In this document: positions 8,181-18,067 of the stretch, in pieces
How positions within the stretch are numbered: the stretch's first letter is position 1
How the letters are laid out: every line of letters begins with the position of its first letter
NCBI GenBank assembly: GCA_900155495.1
Contig: FTLJ01001043.1
Span: 1 to 19,459, forward strand
DNA length: 19,459 bases
Source of the DNA: Porogramme epimiltina
Lineage: Eukaryota; Basidiomycota; Agaricomycetes; Polyporales; Polyporaceae
Direction of reading: 5' to 3'
Program-made: the position numbers and the translations under genes
Notes under the pieces: model-generated
The model's input: only the letters and a program-made list of their open reading frames with translations
Told to the model about the DNA's origin: nothing
Database searches by the model: none

Positions 8181-10564
8181 TCACCGGATCGTCAAGCCTA
8201 ACCATTTTTGACAAGCGACAAGCTCGTCCTGGAGAATCAAGTCAGACACTCACGGATGCGAAAAACACAAGTTCGCAGTGTAAGAGAACTCACCTCATCG
8301 ATCTCTAGTATATCCCGGATGTCCCACCCCACTTCCCGCGAGCACTTCTGGGCCACTTTTCGAAGCGACCGCCTATTGCGTTCACCCACCGGCCGCCCAC
8401 GACCATCGACGCCGTCGGTCTTGTACTTCACGCACAAGCACTTAACGACTCCTTCTGTCACGGCCGCAGCTGTGAGTAGAGACACCGGGTATCGGAACAC
8501 CTCCGGTCCTGAGAGCAGTCTTCGGCTCAGCACAACGGAAGGAATCCCGCGAGTGAGAAGACTTCACCGAGTAAGGCTCCGCAAAGAATCGCCCACGCCT
8601 CCTTCTGTACGCCTTCCCATCCCCCATCGAAACCCACTAGGATTCGTAGTGTGGGTAGCGCATTCGACAGCTCCTCCATGAAGGCGCCAGGGGTTGCGCT
8701 CCCGATGCGATATGCGAGGACGTCAAGAACGTCGCGCTGCGAGTGTTCGAGGTCATAGAACTCCATGTCGTGAGGTGCAAGGTTGAGGAAGTCTTCGGCA
8801 TAGATGATTTCGAGGGGAAAGAGGACATCGCGATGGAACTAGTCGGAAGGGAGGGAGGAGGGTTGAGGTGAGCCAGAGCTTTGGCGACCAGGCTGCATGA
8901 AGCACTCACCTTGACACTGAGGGCAAGACATGCCACAGCGGTATCCCATATAACAGTTTCGAGGTCCTCATTTTCACTTACGGAAGCTTCGTCTTTACTT
9001 GGGCTACCGACGAATAAGAAATACCTCATGAAAAGGAGGGCTGCGTGGAAACGAGTCTCCATGGAGGTCGACAGCAAGTCATACAGGTCTCCGGGAGAAT
9101 AAGCTGTCTTGTGGTCTTCGGTTGGCATAACCTGCTCATCTAATGAGACCCGTCAATGAAACTGGAAGTGCAGGGCTGACCTCTAGAAACCACGTGATGA
9201 CCTCTTCCAACGTGTCGTCGCTGATGTCGAGGTGTATCTGCGAGTGACAAATAGGAGCGCGTCGTGAGTACGGAGAGGAACGATCTTTTCTAAGAACTGA
9301 GTCATCGTCATCGTCTTCGTAATTCTCAACACTCTCATGTTCCTCCCAAAACCGTTCTTCTTCGTCTTCGGTTCTCCTCACCAAGTGTTTTTGGGACGAT
9401 TGCACCCCATCCGCATCCCTCAACTCTCGCTCTCGCGTGAGAAGGATAGAGATCCGTCGTTCCGCCGCTTCTTCCGCCGAGAGTGGGGCGCGAGGAATGT
9501 GCTCAAAAGGTGGAGGGGGGATCACTGGAAATGGCGGAGGCTTGTTCTTTGGTGGAAGTGAATGGCCGTTGTCGCTGCTAGTAGGTGTCGTAGGAACTGT
9601 CGGGGCATACGTGCCGAATGGAGATGCCACTGATGGTAGTGTGTGTTGCTGCGAAGAAGTAGATGTCGACAAGTCTTCTTCTCCAGAAGACTTGCTAGAG
9701 TCAGTGTAGACCACCTGATGCCGAAGTTAGAAGTGGCTAGGAGTATGTAATTATCTGGAACGTAACGCCTACCTCGTTCAAATTTTCTTCGACCTCTTCG
9801 GCAGACAATTTTGACCTCAGAGACTCTGCCCGCCGCAAGCTCCCAGGTCGATTTGCGCAAGGCAGCTTGAATGCGCCAAATAGACTCGGGACTCCCGAGG
9901 GTCTGGCGACCTTTGTCCGTGACCGGCTAGCCGTCGATATCTTGCGCTTTTTGAGTGCCGTGCCTGTACCCATAGCCTCCGGTTTTCGTTTTCCAGCTCC
10001 TGAGCGAGGTCCATCATTGTCAAGCCGTCTAGACGTCCCAGAGCGAACAGCCAGATGAGTGTCTCCAGAAGTTGAACGCAAAGGTAGATGACGAGCGGCA
10101 GGGAGCCGCTCAGATTGAGCAGCAAGGAGAAGTTCATCGAGACGTTTCAGGAAGGGAGATTCCGGAGGAGCCCCGTGAGGAAGATCCTGATGTTCATCGC
10201 TGAAGTTGCAGGGAGGATCCCCGCGCCGAATTGACAAAGTTACGACGCCAGGTTCTTCATTGCGCTTGATCAAGTCGACAGTTTCACAGCGAGACTGACT
10301 AGCTATTTTCTGAGTATAAGATACATCTAGTTCTTCTACGCAGTCCGGAGGAGTAATGATAGGTGAAGACGAAGGAGGCGAAGAGACGGGGTCGTCGTCA
10401 GTGAGGAAGGCGACTATATGCGCGTTTTTTGTGGTTAAAGAGGCCTCGACGTGTTGCGACTCCGCCGTATCCATTTCTGAGGAATTGAAGAGAATGTCCG
10501 GACCAGAGTGAGAGTCTTCTGCCGTTCGCAAGGCGCCCCGAAGCGCGGAGTACCGTGTCTTCAT
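8181..10564 (-). CDS. Cyclin-box protein with long disordered N-terminus
   Basis: Six exons: 9773-10564, 9181-9714, 8910-9131, 8568-8838, 8294-8508, 8181-8228, giving 693 aa. Cyclins bind and activate cyclin-dependent kinases. The cyclin fold lies in the last 260 or so residues: METRFHAALLFMRYF, then AVACLALSVKFHRDVLFPLE running across the exon 3/4 join, then LEHSQRDVLDVLAYRIGSAT and a final helix VSLLTAAAVTEGVVK. Residues 1 to about 420 look disordered, rich in Ser, Pro and acidic residues, with a basic nuclear-signal-like KKRK near 205-208 and a proline-rich stretch (PPPFPVIPPPPFEHIP). I chose ATG 10564, since the frame extends above it only to a TTG. The last coding exon is just 48 nt. The cyclin assignment is based on residue pattern; subclass and partner kinase are unknown. 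Confidence 0.8.
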
Positions 10565-11141
10565 TTTGTTGAATCCTCGCGAGGGTTCAGCCAAGAGGAG
10601 GGCGCCGAGACCTTGAGAATACTATGAAACCACTCAGGATGGTCGAAATATAATTTAGAGGAGAAGAGGGGAGATCAACGTGCTTCAGTGTGCAGCTGGC
10701 TTGTGAGGTGGTAGACCGGGACAAGAGGAACGGGTTTCCCTCGCCCATGGGCCACGGTCACCGCCCATATACCGCCCGGTCCGCCACGGCTACTGTTCCG
10801 ATAGACGCGCAACACTACCAATTATCCACCGTACATGTCCTATTTGCTCTGGAATCGCTCTTTCCACAGAGCCTGCCCGCCATACAAGTACAACAAATAA
10901 GAGAAGTACATTTGCGCAGGAGACAAGAGCGTGACATCCTCAAAAGGGATCCACATCCGGATCTGAAGCATATGCTAGCGAGCTTCGGGGTGTTAGGAGG
11001 CTGTTTGTCCGGATATTGAGTGCTGGAAGAACGGATCGCCAGGGTAAAAGGATGGGAGGTGGCGCCAGAGCAAAGCTCAAGAGTAGCGGGAGAGCACGCC
11101 GGTGTGTTTGACTTGGGAAAACCGGGGTCTCTCCAGCACGC
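10565..11141. other. Intergenic: cyclin promoter side and UPF3 3' side
   Basis: A 577-bp gap between two - strand genes. It should contain the cyclin-gene promoter and the UPF3 3' UTR. An AT-rich box, ATTATATTT on the - strand at 10646-10654, sits about 82 bp above the cyclin ATG and is the only TATA-like signal. The small + strand frame at 10690-11019 has no domain and I do not call it. Confidence 0.4.
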
Positions 11142-12939
11142 TCATCCAGATCCACCTCTACCACGCCCACGACCCCGCCCTCGCCCGCGTCCTCTTCCAC
11201 CTCCAGGCGTAGGTGGGGGTGCAGTGCTATCGCCATCTCCCGTCGCAGGTGCAGAAGGAGCGCCTTCCCCACCATGCGCCGGTCGCGCGAGAATCTTCGG
11301 CGTGCTCTGGCCTTCACGCGACAGGATCGTCGGCGCCGCCGCCTGGTGCTGCTGGCCGCGCGGCGGCCGCTCGCGCTTCTCCTTCTCCTCCCTCGCCTTG
11401 GGGTGCGGCTGCGGCTGAGAAGCCGCAGCATCTTCCCCGGACTCCGCCACACCCTTCTCCTTGTCCTTCTTGCCCTCCTTATCCTTGCCTTTCTCCTTGT
11501 CCTTCTCTTTCTCGCGCTCGCGCCGTGACTTGCGCTCGACCCCAGCTCCACTCAAGGCCGCCTCGAACTGCCGCGAGGCAAGGCCGAGAACAGGACGCGC
11601 ACGGCGTGCAGGGGCCGCACCGGGCTCTCCAGATGCAGGGGTGGCCGCGGAAGTGGAAGCAGAGGCAGGGGCGGCGGTCGCGGCAGACGTCGACGCGCTT
11701 GGGCTCGTAGCACCGTCGCGGACAGCAGAAGTCGACGTTGAGGGTGCGGGCGCGGCAGCGCTGGAGGTTGCTGCAGCGGTCTTGCGCTCGCGCGGGGGCT
11801 TTGGGTGTTTCGCTGGCGTAGGACCCTTCCCCGAGCCCGAAGCTGCTGGCTCCTTCGCCGACCCCGCAGACTTCGCGTCCTTGCCTGCGCCCGCAGCGCC
11901 CTTCGTGATAGCCTTCTTGCCCCCTTTCTTGCTAGAATCCGCAGCGGCTGACTTGTCCTTCGCCGCGGAGAGCGCCCCGCCTTTCTTCTTCCCGTCGTCT
12001 TTCTTCCCTCCTCCGGGCCCACTGAGCGCGCCTGGCTCCTTGTAATGTGCGTGATTGCGGAGGATGGCTTCCTTGTCGCGTTGCGCGGATTTCTCGGCTT
12101 TGAGTGCTTCGAGGAGCGGTGTTGTTGTAGGGGGTGGAGCTGGCTGAGTGGACGCGACTGTAGGATGTGTATCAGATCAGTCCTGGGACATGGGTCGCGG
12201 TGGGTGGGTGCATACTTAGCGTCTCTAGCGTGTCGGCATCGAACGGTTTGGAGGAGGCCTCTGTCAGAGACTTGAAGAAAGATATGTAGTCCTCATCTAT
12301 CGAACGATCAATCAGCATTTCGCCCTCGCGCAGATAGCAAACTACACACCTTTCTCGATGGTGCCGGCCCTAGTGTCCGCTCTCTTCTTCTCGTTGGGTA
12401 CCTTCTGGAAAGGCGCAAACTCCACGACAGCTGTGGACTCGTTTCCTATGGCGCGTGGTAAGTCTAGACACACCAGGTAGGCAAATATAGAGAACGCACC
12501 AGCCTTATCCCGGAAGACATGCCCGTCGTACTCCCGGCTAAACAAGGCCAATGTGGCCTCCTCCTTGAACGCAATATATGCACGCGACGGTACGTTCTCC
12601 TTGTTCAGCCTAGGTAATGACCATCCTCTATCAGCCTCCTCATCTTCACATCCCCCGCCACCCCCATTCACCGCTCCCATCCCCAACACCCAACGCCGAA
12701 AAGAGAGTGAGCACGTACCGCGTCTTAAACTTGCCCGGATAGTACGCCTTCCACGAAACGGTCTCCTCCGAGACCCACTGCGCGACGCTTTGCCAGAATA
12801 TCTCCTCGGGGAGGTTCGGCGGCAGCCGGCGCACGACGGTCTTGAGCCGTTCCGTCTTCTGGGCCCCGCCTCCGGATCCCTTCGACTTCTTCTCTTTAGA
12901 CTTGGGTTTGCTCCCCTTTCCGGACTCGGAAGCGGACAT
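11142..12939 (-). CDS. UPF3: UPF3 (Smg4/UPF3 family), nonsense-mediated mRNA decay factor
   Basis: Five exons: 12719-12939, 12500-12609, 12350-12445, 12216-12296, 11142-12157, giving 507 aa. UPF3 binds UPF2 through an RRM-like domain and helps UPF1 recognise premature stops; it shuttles between nucleus and cytoplasm. The domain spans about residues 32-169 and is clear: VVRRLPPNLPEEIFW, KAYYPGKFKTR joined by splicing to LNKENVPSRAYIAF, VVEFAPFQKVP and DEDYISFFKSL. It is preceded by a short Lys/Ser tail. Residues 170-507 sit in one large exon and are low complexity: Ala/Ser/Pro/Lys-rich, then a charged Lys/Glu block (KEKDKEKGKDKEGKKDKEKG), then an Arg-Gly repeat tail just before the stop. No exon-junction-complex-binding motif could be placed with confidence. 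Family call is strong. Confidence 0.93.
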
Positions 12940-13310
12940 AGTGATGGCGACAGTCAGGGGTGGAGGTGGGGGTGGGGGGTGGATGGAGAGTGAAGGGCAA
13001 GAATACTAATTGACTTGAGTAGAGAGCGCGGAGCCTCTAGTGCCGTAGTACGCGCAGTGCTCGATATGGCAGGTGTGATTTGACTAGGAGACGGATAGAC
13101 CCCCCCGCGGGCTGCATCAGTCATTCACTCAATTACCAAAGCTATAAACCTAGAAGTGTTTGTACATAGTGACATGCACACGTATCCAATACGTTGCATA
13201 GTGAGTGTCACGAAAAAGTATTATGCACAGTATGCTACAGCCTCCGACATAAAGCAAGCACATAGAGTAAACAAGAGGACGGGCCGCTGTGCGGAAGATC
13301 CGCTATGGAG
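12940..13310. other. Intergenic: UPF3 promoter side and RING-gene 3' side
   Basis: A 371-bp gap between two - strand genes. Just above the UPF3 start, 12957-12982 is a G-rich tract on the + strand, that is a C-rich tract in the sense direction of UPF3. It includes runs of four, five and six G. No gene, TATA box or polyadenylation hexamer was recognised in the rest. Confidence 0.4.
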
Positions 13311-15284
13311 CTAGTACATGTAATCGTAGTCAGAACCCTCGTCGTCGTAGCTTCCATACCGGGCGTAGCGGTTAGGCACAGAACCGTCGTCGCCGTACAT
13401 CTCACTGGCGCAGATATCAGCTTCGGCCACACAGACCATCAAGTATGGATCTTACTCACCGCTCACGAGCAGCTACCTGGTCGGCAAGGTCTCTGTAAAC
13501 AAGCGGAAGGGTATGATGAGTATCGACCCTAGGATAGGCTGACAGCGAAACTTACTCTTCATCTGAATCGCTATCGTCTTCGATGCCGTAGCCGTCCTCA
13601 TCATAGGTCTCCTCGTCATCAGAGAGGACGATGGGAGCCTGACGACTCCTCCCGCGGGGCTCCAAGAAGATCATTCCCACTTCGCCTTCATCCTCGTCAT
13701 CAGACAGTTCAATGGGATCTTGGTGCTCTGCGGAAGGCGCACGTCCTTGCCCGACATAGTGTGGTTCTTCGTCTTCATCGTCGTCGATGAAGCTACTCTC
13801 ATACCCCTCCTCCCCGTACCTGTTATCGTTCTCATCTAGCTCCTGAATGCGCGCGCGGGGACCGCCACGGGGACCACCTCGTCCGTCGGAACCGTCGGAC
13901 TCGATCTCTGTGTCTCCTTCTCCGTCCCAGTGGCGGTCGTACGGAAGGCCGGCCTGAAGCAGGTTGAAGAAAGGGAGCAATGGCATGTCGCCAAAGCCGC
14001 CTACGCCCCAGGGGGGTTCATCGTCAAAGGCGCTGTCTGAATGGTCGTCGTCGGAAAAGTCGTCGGCCCCCATGACTTCGTCCTCGGTCGCATACCAACG
14101 TCCACAGTTGGTGCAGTGATGGTCTTCGATCTCATGGTTGCAGTCCACGCAGCGGAAAATGCCGCCGTCTTCGTCGTCGCGGAGGCCAAAGATGTCGCGG
14201 TAGTGCGCTTCACCAAATTCGTGCGCATTGTTGTGCCGGTGGGTAGGTGGGAAGATGTCTACCCAAGGGTCAGCGTTAGCAGGGCCTTCGGCGGGCTGCG
14301 GAGGCTCTGGGAGTGCGGAAGCAAGTCCACTCTTGACGAGGGTAGCCACCATCTCCTTGATAGTCCACACCTCGCTCGGTCGGTCCCTGACTACCGCCCG
14401 ACAATGGGGGCACGTCTTCTTCCGTATCCATACGGGGGGCACTTCATCCTCGGGGACATCAGCCGGGGGAGCTGTGAACCAGTTGACGAGACACTGGTAG
14501 CAGGCAGAGTGTCCGCAAGGGGATAACGCGAATGGCCTATGCATCAGATCGAGGCATATTTGACATGAGAGGGACTGCTGGAAGGCGGAGACTAGGTTTT
14601 CATGGCGTGTCAGAAGCTGCAGCACATAATTGGATTTTGCATGAGTAGGCAACTAAGCGCGGTCTAGTTTGACTACTTACGGTTGCTTGATCCGAGACCT
14701 CCTGCTGTAACTCGTCAAGCTTGTGTTGCGGGCTGCGGCTGGAGCTGGCCTCGGGAGTAACAGCCCTTGTTTTGCCTTTGTCAGCACTGACGGTTGTCTG
14801 TGGCTCTATTAGAGTACCTGCTTCGTGCAAATATTTGCAGACGCACCGTGAAATCGACCGGACTACTGTCCTTCTTGGGTACCGTAGAGGGCGCCACTTG
14901 CGTTGAGGGACCAGCTGAGGGTTGACGCTCTCCGTCAAGTTCCACCTTAACCACAATTGAAAGTGGAGCTGCATGGCCGTCGGCGACGCTTGCAGGGAGG
15001 GATTTGGCGCGTAAAACGGGTGGCTCTAGTGGGCGGACAGGACTGTCCTCGTCAGAATCCTGTGCAGCCTGGACGACAGACATCTTTCTCTTCTTCTTGC
15101 GTCGCTTCTTCCTATCTCTCGTGTCTTTCTGCTTCCCTTTATCCAAGGTCAGTTCCCTCGGCTTGCTACGCTTCGCGTCTCGCTCCTCCGTGTCCTCCGA
15201 ATCCGACAGGACGCGTTTCTTGGGGTTTGTTGCCGCAATGGGGGGCGGAGGGATCCCGGCGTCCAGTAGGGGCTGAGAGGACAT
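13311..15284 (-). CDS. Coiled-coil/RING-finger E3 ubiquitin ligase-like protein
   Basis: Five exons: 14847-15284, 14681-14797, 13556-14616, 13460-13492, 13311-13404, giving 580 aa. A C3HC4 RING is visible at C203, C206, C219, H221, C224, C227, C254 and C257, in SCQICLDL, SPCGHSACYQC and CPHCR. RING proteins recruit an E2 enzyme to ubiquitinate targets. Before it are basic nuclear-signal-like clusters (RKKRRKKKRK, about 58-67) and a likely coiled coil (HKLDELQQEVSDQATLLTR). After it, a second CxxC/CxxC pair at C341, C344, C353 and C356 probably binds another zinc. The tail is very acidic and ends in a Tyr/Asp/Gly-rich segment in the last two exons. CHFR-type ligases share a RING plus Cys-rich layout, but I see no FHA domain. 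Exon 4 is only 33 nt. The target is unknown. Confidence 0.88.
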
Positions 15285-15592
15285 CCAGAAAGAGACCGTC
15301 AGACGACAAACAAGAGGTATGGTAGTGGGAAGAGGTCAAGAAGTGGTCAGGCAAGGACCCTCGCTACAGCCACAGTAATCTCGAGGCGGAGTTGGCACGC
15401 CATTGTCGGAGTTTCTCCTTGCAGAGATCCAGTCAGGTTTTCAGACTCCGACGAGATTAGATAAGGGCTGCTAAATCGGTTTCGGGGCTCAAGTAGGTCA
15501 CGCCGGTGTGGAGCGGGGTGCAAGTCCAGTTGCCATTGACCTCGACACCCCACGCGACACCCCTGCCATCCCGCTCGCCATCGCATGCCGCC
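15285..15592. promoter_or_regulatory. Bidirectional promoter region between RING and TPT-family genes
   Basis: These 308 bp lie between two head-to-head start codons, so both genes must share this promoter space unless one has an unseen upstream exon. I recognise no TATA box. A small upstream frame of the + strand gene, ATG CCG CCA TGA at 15585-15596, overlaps the end of the region. Confidence 0.6.
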
Positions 15593-15596
15593 ATGA
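15585..15596 (+). promoter_or_regulatory. Minimal uORF overlapping the start codon of the TPT-family gene
   Basis: ATG CCG CCA TGA encodes Met-Pro-Pro-stop. Its TGA overlaps the main ATG (15593-15595) in an ATGA arrangement. The main ATG has a strong context (GCCGCCATGA). If the transcript starts upstream, ribosomes would either skip the first ATG or terminate on top of the real start and reinitiate. Confidence 0.5.
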
Positions 15597-17390
15597 GGTC
15601 TCCGCTCCTCAAGCAGGCTTCTCCTGCAGAGCTTTCTGTCGGTCTTGCTGGTTCTTCGAGTTACTTCGACTCGACACTCCGCACGCCCGTGTCTCAGCGG
15701 TACCTTGAAGTTGATGTCCCCCAACAATGGCAAGCTGCTCTCCCTTACGGACTGTTTGGGCCGAGCTTCCAGATGCAAGGTGTCTCAGAAACCGCCGACC
15801 TGCAAGCCACTGGCGGCGGCAGAGGTTCATCTTGGAACCTGAAGGAGCTGGCCATGGGCTCCTCCCCCCGACAGCGTCCAGGCTTCGCGCGCGACGCGAC
15901 AAGCACGCCGGCCTTTTTCCTGCCGCCCTCTCCTCTCGCCCGCAATAGCGCAGCTCTTTCGCCCTCTTTGCCCTTCGTAGCACCAGAGGCACCGGCCTCC
16001 AAGCATCCACTACCGCGACGAGCGCGCAAGAAGGTGCCCAGCGCACGACGCTGGGCGGATTCGCAAGCTGTTTGGCTTGGCGCGTACTTCGCGTTCAATC
16101 TGAGCTTGACGCTCTACAACAAGGGCGTGTTGGTACGCTTCCCATTTCCTTACACCCTGACCGCAGTCCACGCCTTGTTTGGGACTGTTGGTGGGCTCGT
16201 TCTGAGGCATCAAAATGTGTATACGCCGGCATGTTTGGACGCGAGGAGCTATATGGTGCTTGCTGCGTTCAGCGTACTTTATGCAGTGAACATAGCCGTC
16301 AGCAACATATCGCTGCATCTCGTCACTATCCCTGTAAGTCTTGCTTCTCGCTATGTTTATAACCTCATTCTGATAGCATCAAAAGTTTCACCAAGTCGTA
16401 CGCGCCGCAACACCTATCTTCACCACGCTCCTTTCCACCATCCTACTAGGAAGCCACTTTAACGTTACAAAAATGATCACCCTAATACCGGTCATGCTAG
16501 GCGTGGCATTGGCGTACGCTTCCATATCATCGTCCCCATAAAAATGTCTAACATCGATTCAGTACATACGGCGACTACTACGCCACGACTACGGGTTTCC
16601 TCCTCACCCTCTTCGGCACTGTTCTCGCCGCTCTCAAAACAATCTACACCAACGTCCTCCAATCTCCCACCCACAAGCTCTCCCTTCGCACTGCTACACC
16701 AGTCCCCGCCACATCTCCTTTGCACTTTCTCGTCCCTCCCAGCCTTAACATGCACCCCCTCGACCTCCTCACACGCATGTCCCCACTCGCGCTCGTACAG
16801 TGCATTGTATGCGCCTACCTCTCCGGAGAACTTTCACAAGTCCGGGCGGCCATCACAACCCCTCTGGGCTGGTCGCTTCCCATTCTGCTTGGAAACGGGA
16901 TCATCGCGTTCGGCCTCAACGTCGTTAGCTTCACCGCGAACGGCAAGGTCGGTGCCCTCAATATGGCCGTTGCAGGTGCGTTGCGTTCCTGTCTGCTCTT
17001 CCGCCCTTTCACCCACTAGCCTCTTGCTCTACTTTCAACTGGCCACTTCTTTCCTCATCCAGCTCCCTTCCGTTTTGACTTCCCGGATTTTGTGTGGTTC
17101 GCTGGTTTTCGACATTCTAACTTGTTCAGTTCCCTCCCTGTTTGCCCTTACTCGTGGCGTAATATGAAAATCGCTGACTGTGGTATTATTCACTAGCAAA
17201 CGTCAAGCAGGTTCTTACCATCCTTCTCGCCATGGCGATCTTCAACTTGAGCGTCTCGGGTGCAAATGCCCTTGGCATCGCAATGACCATCGCCGGTGGC
17301 GCATGGTACGCGTGGGTCGAGTACGAAGAGAAGGAGAAGGGGCGTCTGCACCGGGAAGGAGACGTTCAGAATCCCGGTGCACTACAATAG
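15593..17390 (+). CDS. Triose-phosphate-translocator (TPT/DUF250) family membrane transporter
   Basis: Four exons: 15593-16333, 16386-16513, 16563-16975, 17197-17390, giving 491 aa. The family belongs to the drug/metabolite transporter superfamily, which includes plastid triose-phosphate translocators and Golgi/ER nucleotide-sugar carriers. Residues 1 to about 150 look disordered, unusually long, and basic before the first helix. The membrane part holds family motifs: YNKGVLVRFPFPYTLTAVHA, FHQVVRAATPIFTT (residues 248 on), TTTGFLLTLFGTVLAALKT with K315, and NVKQVLTILLAM with K431. About ten helices are likely. The start is ATG 15593; the frame continues upstream only to GTG codons. The first intron could end at 16385 (restores the family's FHQ join) or at 16376 (adds three residues). 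The third intron is 221 bp, much longer than the others. Substrate and organelle are undetermined. Confidence 0.9.
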
Positions 17391-18067
17391 AACGTCGGCC
17401 TCCCTTCCACCGAACGTACCACTGTCTTTCCTCTGCCGTATCCAGCATCTTAGACGTTTACACAGGACACTTGTAGCACATACACTCGGACTACTGGATG
17501 GATATCATACCCTCATCGATTTTGTAACTCTCACGCACGTCTGATGCTACATGGCTGGACAAGACGATAGTCAAGTCTGGGGCGCGCGGTGCGTTGAAGG
17601 ATCTCCCACTTGACCAACAGGCGCTTATTTCGCAATGGGCATGCGCGCTTGTCGCGCAGAATTTGGTTCAGTGGGTGGGCTATGGTTCACCTGATGCTAC
17701 TGGCACATTTCGTACAGATCACTCTTCCAGCATTTATAGGCAGATTGTTGGCATTATCGCTCTTTGAGTCTGTCTCATTCTTGTCCTGAGCGACATTATC
17801 TTCTTACAACTTACCCGTGTGTAGGCGATCGAAGTCGGACCTCGAGGCGTGGTGCCCGGGCTAGCCATTTGGGGTTCACAAACAATACGACGCATTAAGA
17901 AGTTCCGCTTGCGGGAGCATCGGTTTTTTCGAGAAGCCTTCGCTGTAGCATCTTTGAGTCCGCATCGTGGTCCTACTACCTTGCCACTAGTACTGATACC
18001 ACGTTGTGGGAAGGCCTAAAGCCCACAGGCGTCACACTTCTCCTAACTACTTTCCGTGTTCTCAGCC
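17391..18067. other. Intergenic between TPT-family and MYND genes
   Basis: This 677-bp gap between two + strand genes should hold the first gene's 3' UTR and the second's promoter. I see no ORF with a domain and no clear polyadenylation hexamer. A small perfect hairpin, TGCGCG-CTTGT-CGCGCA, is at 17642-17658. It is short enough to be chance. Confidence 0.4.

Noticed and set aside
8208..8681. 157-codon + strand frame
   Set aside because: Antisense shadow of the cyclin-box exons.
10565..10594. Ten-codon upstream extension of the cyclin gene from a TTG
   Set aside because: Starts on a non-ATG codon; the ATG at 10564 is the natural start.
11461..12045. 194-codon + strand frame, plus other long frames at 11213-11710 and 11552-12022
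   Set aside because: These lie over the low-complexity UPF3 exon 5. GC-rich repeats keep several frames open, and only the - strand frame joins the Smg4/UPF3 domain through good splice sites.
13552..13555. TAA at 13552-13554 as the true end of the RING gene
   Set aside because: The stop overlaps a perfect GTAAGT donor, and two further exons continue in frame to a TAG at 13311 with a natural acidic/Tyr-rich end.
15506..15592. 29-codon upstream extension of the TPT-family gene from a GTG
   Set aside because: No ATG in this frame; ATG 15593 has a strong Kozak-like context.
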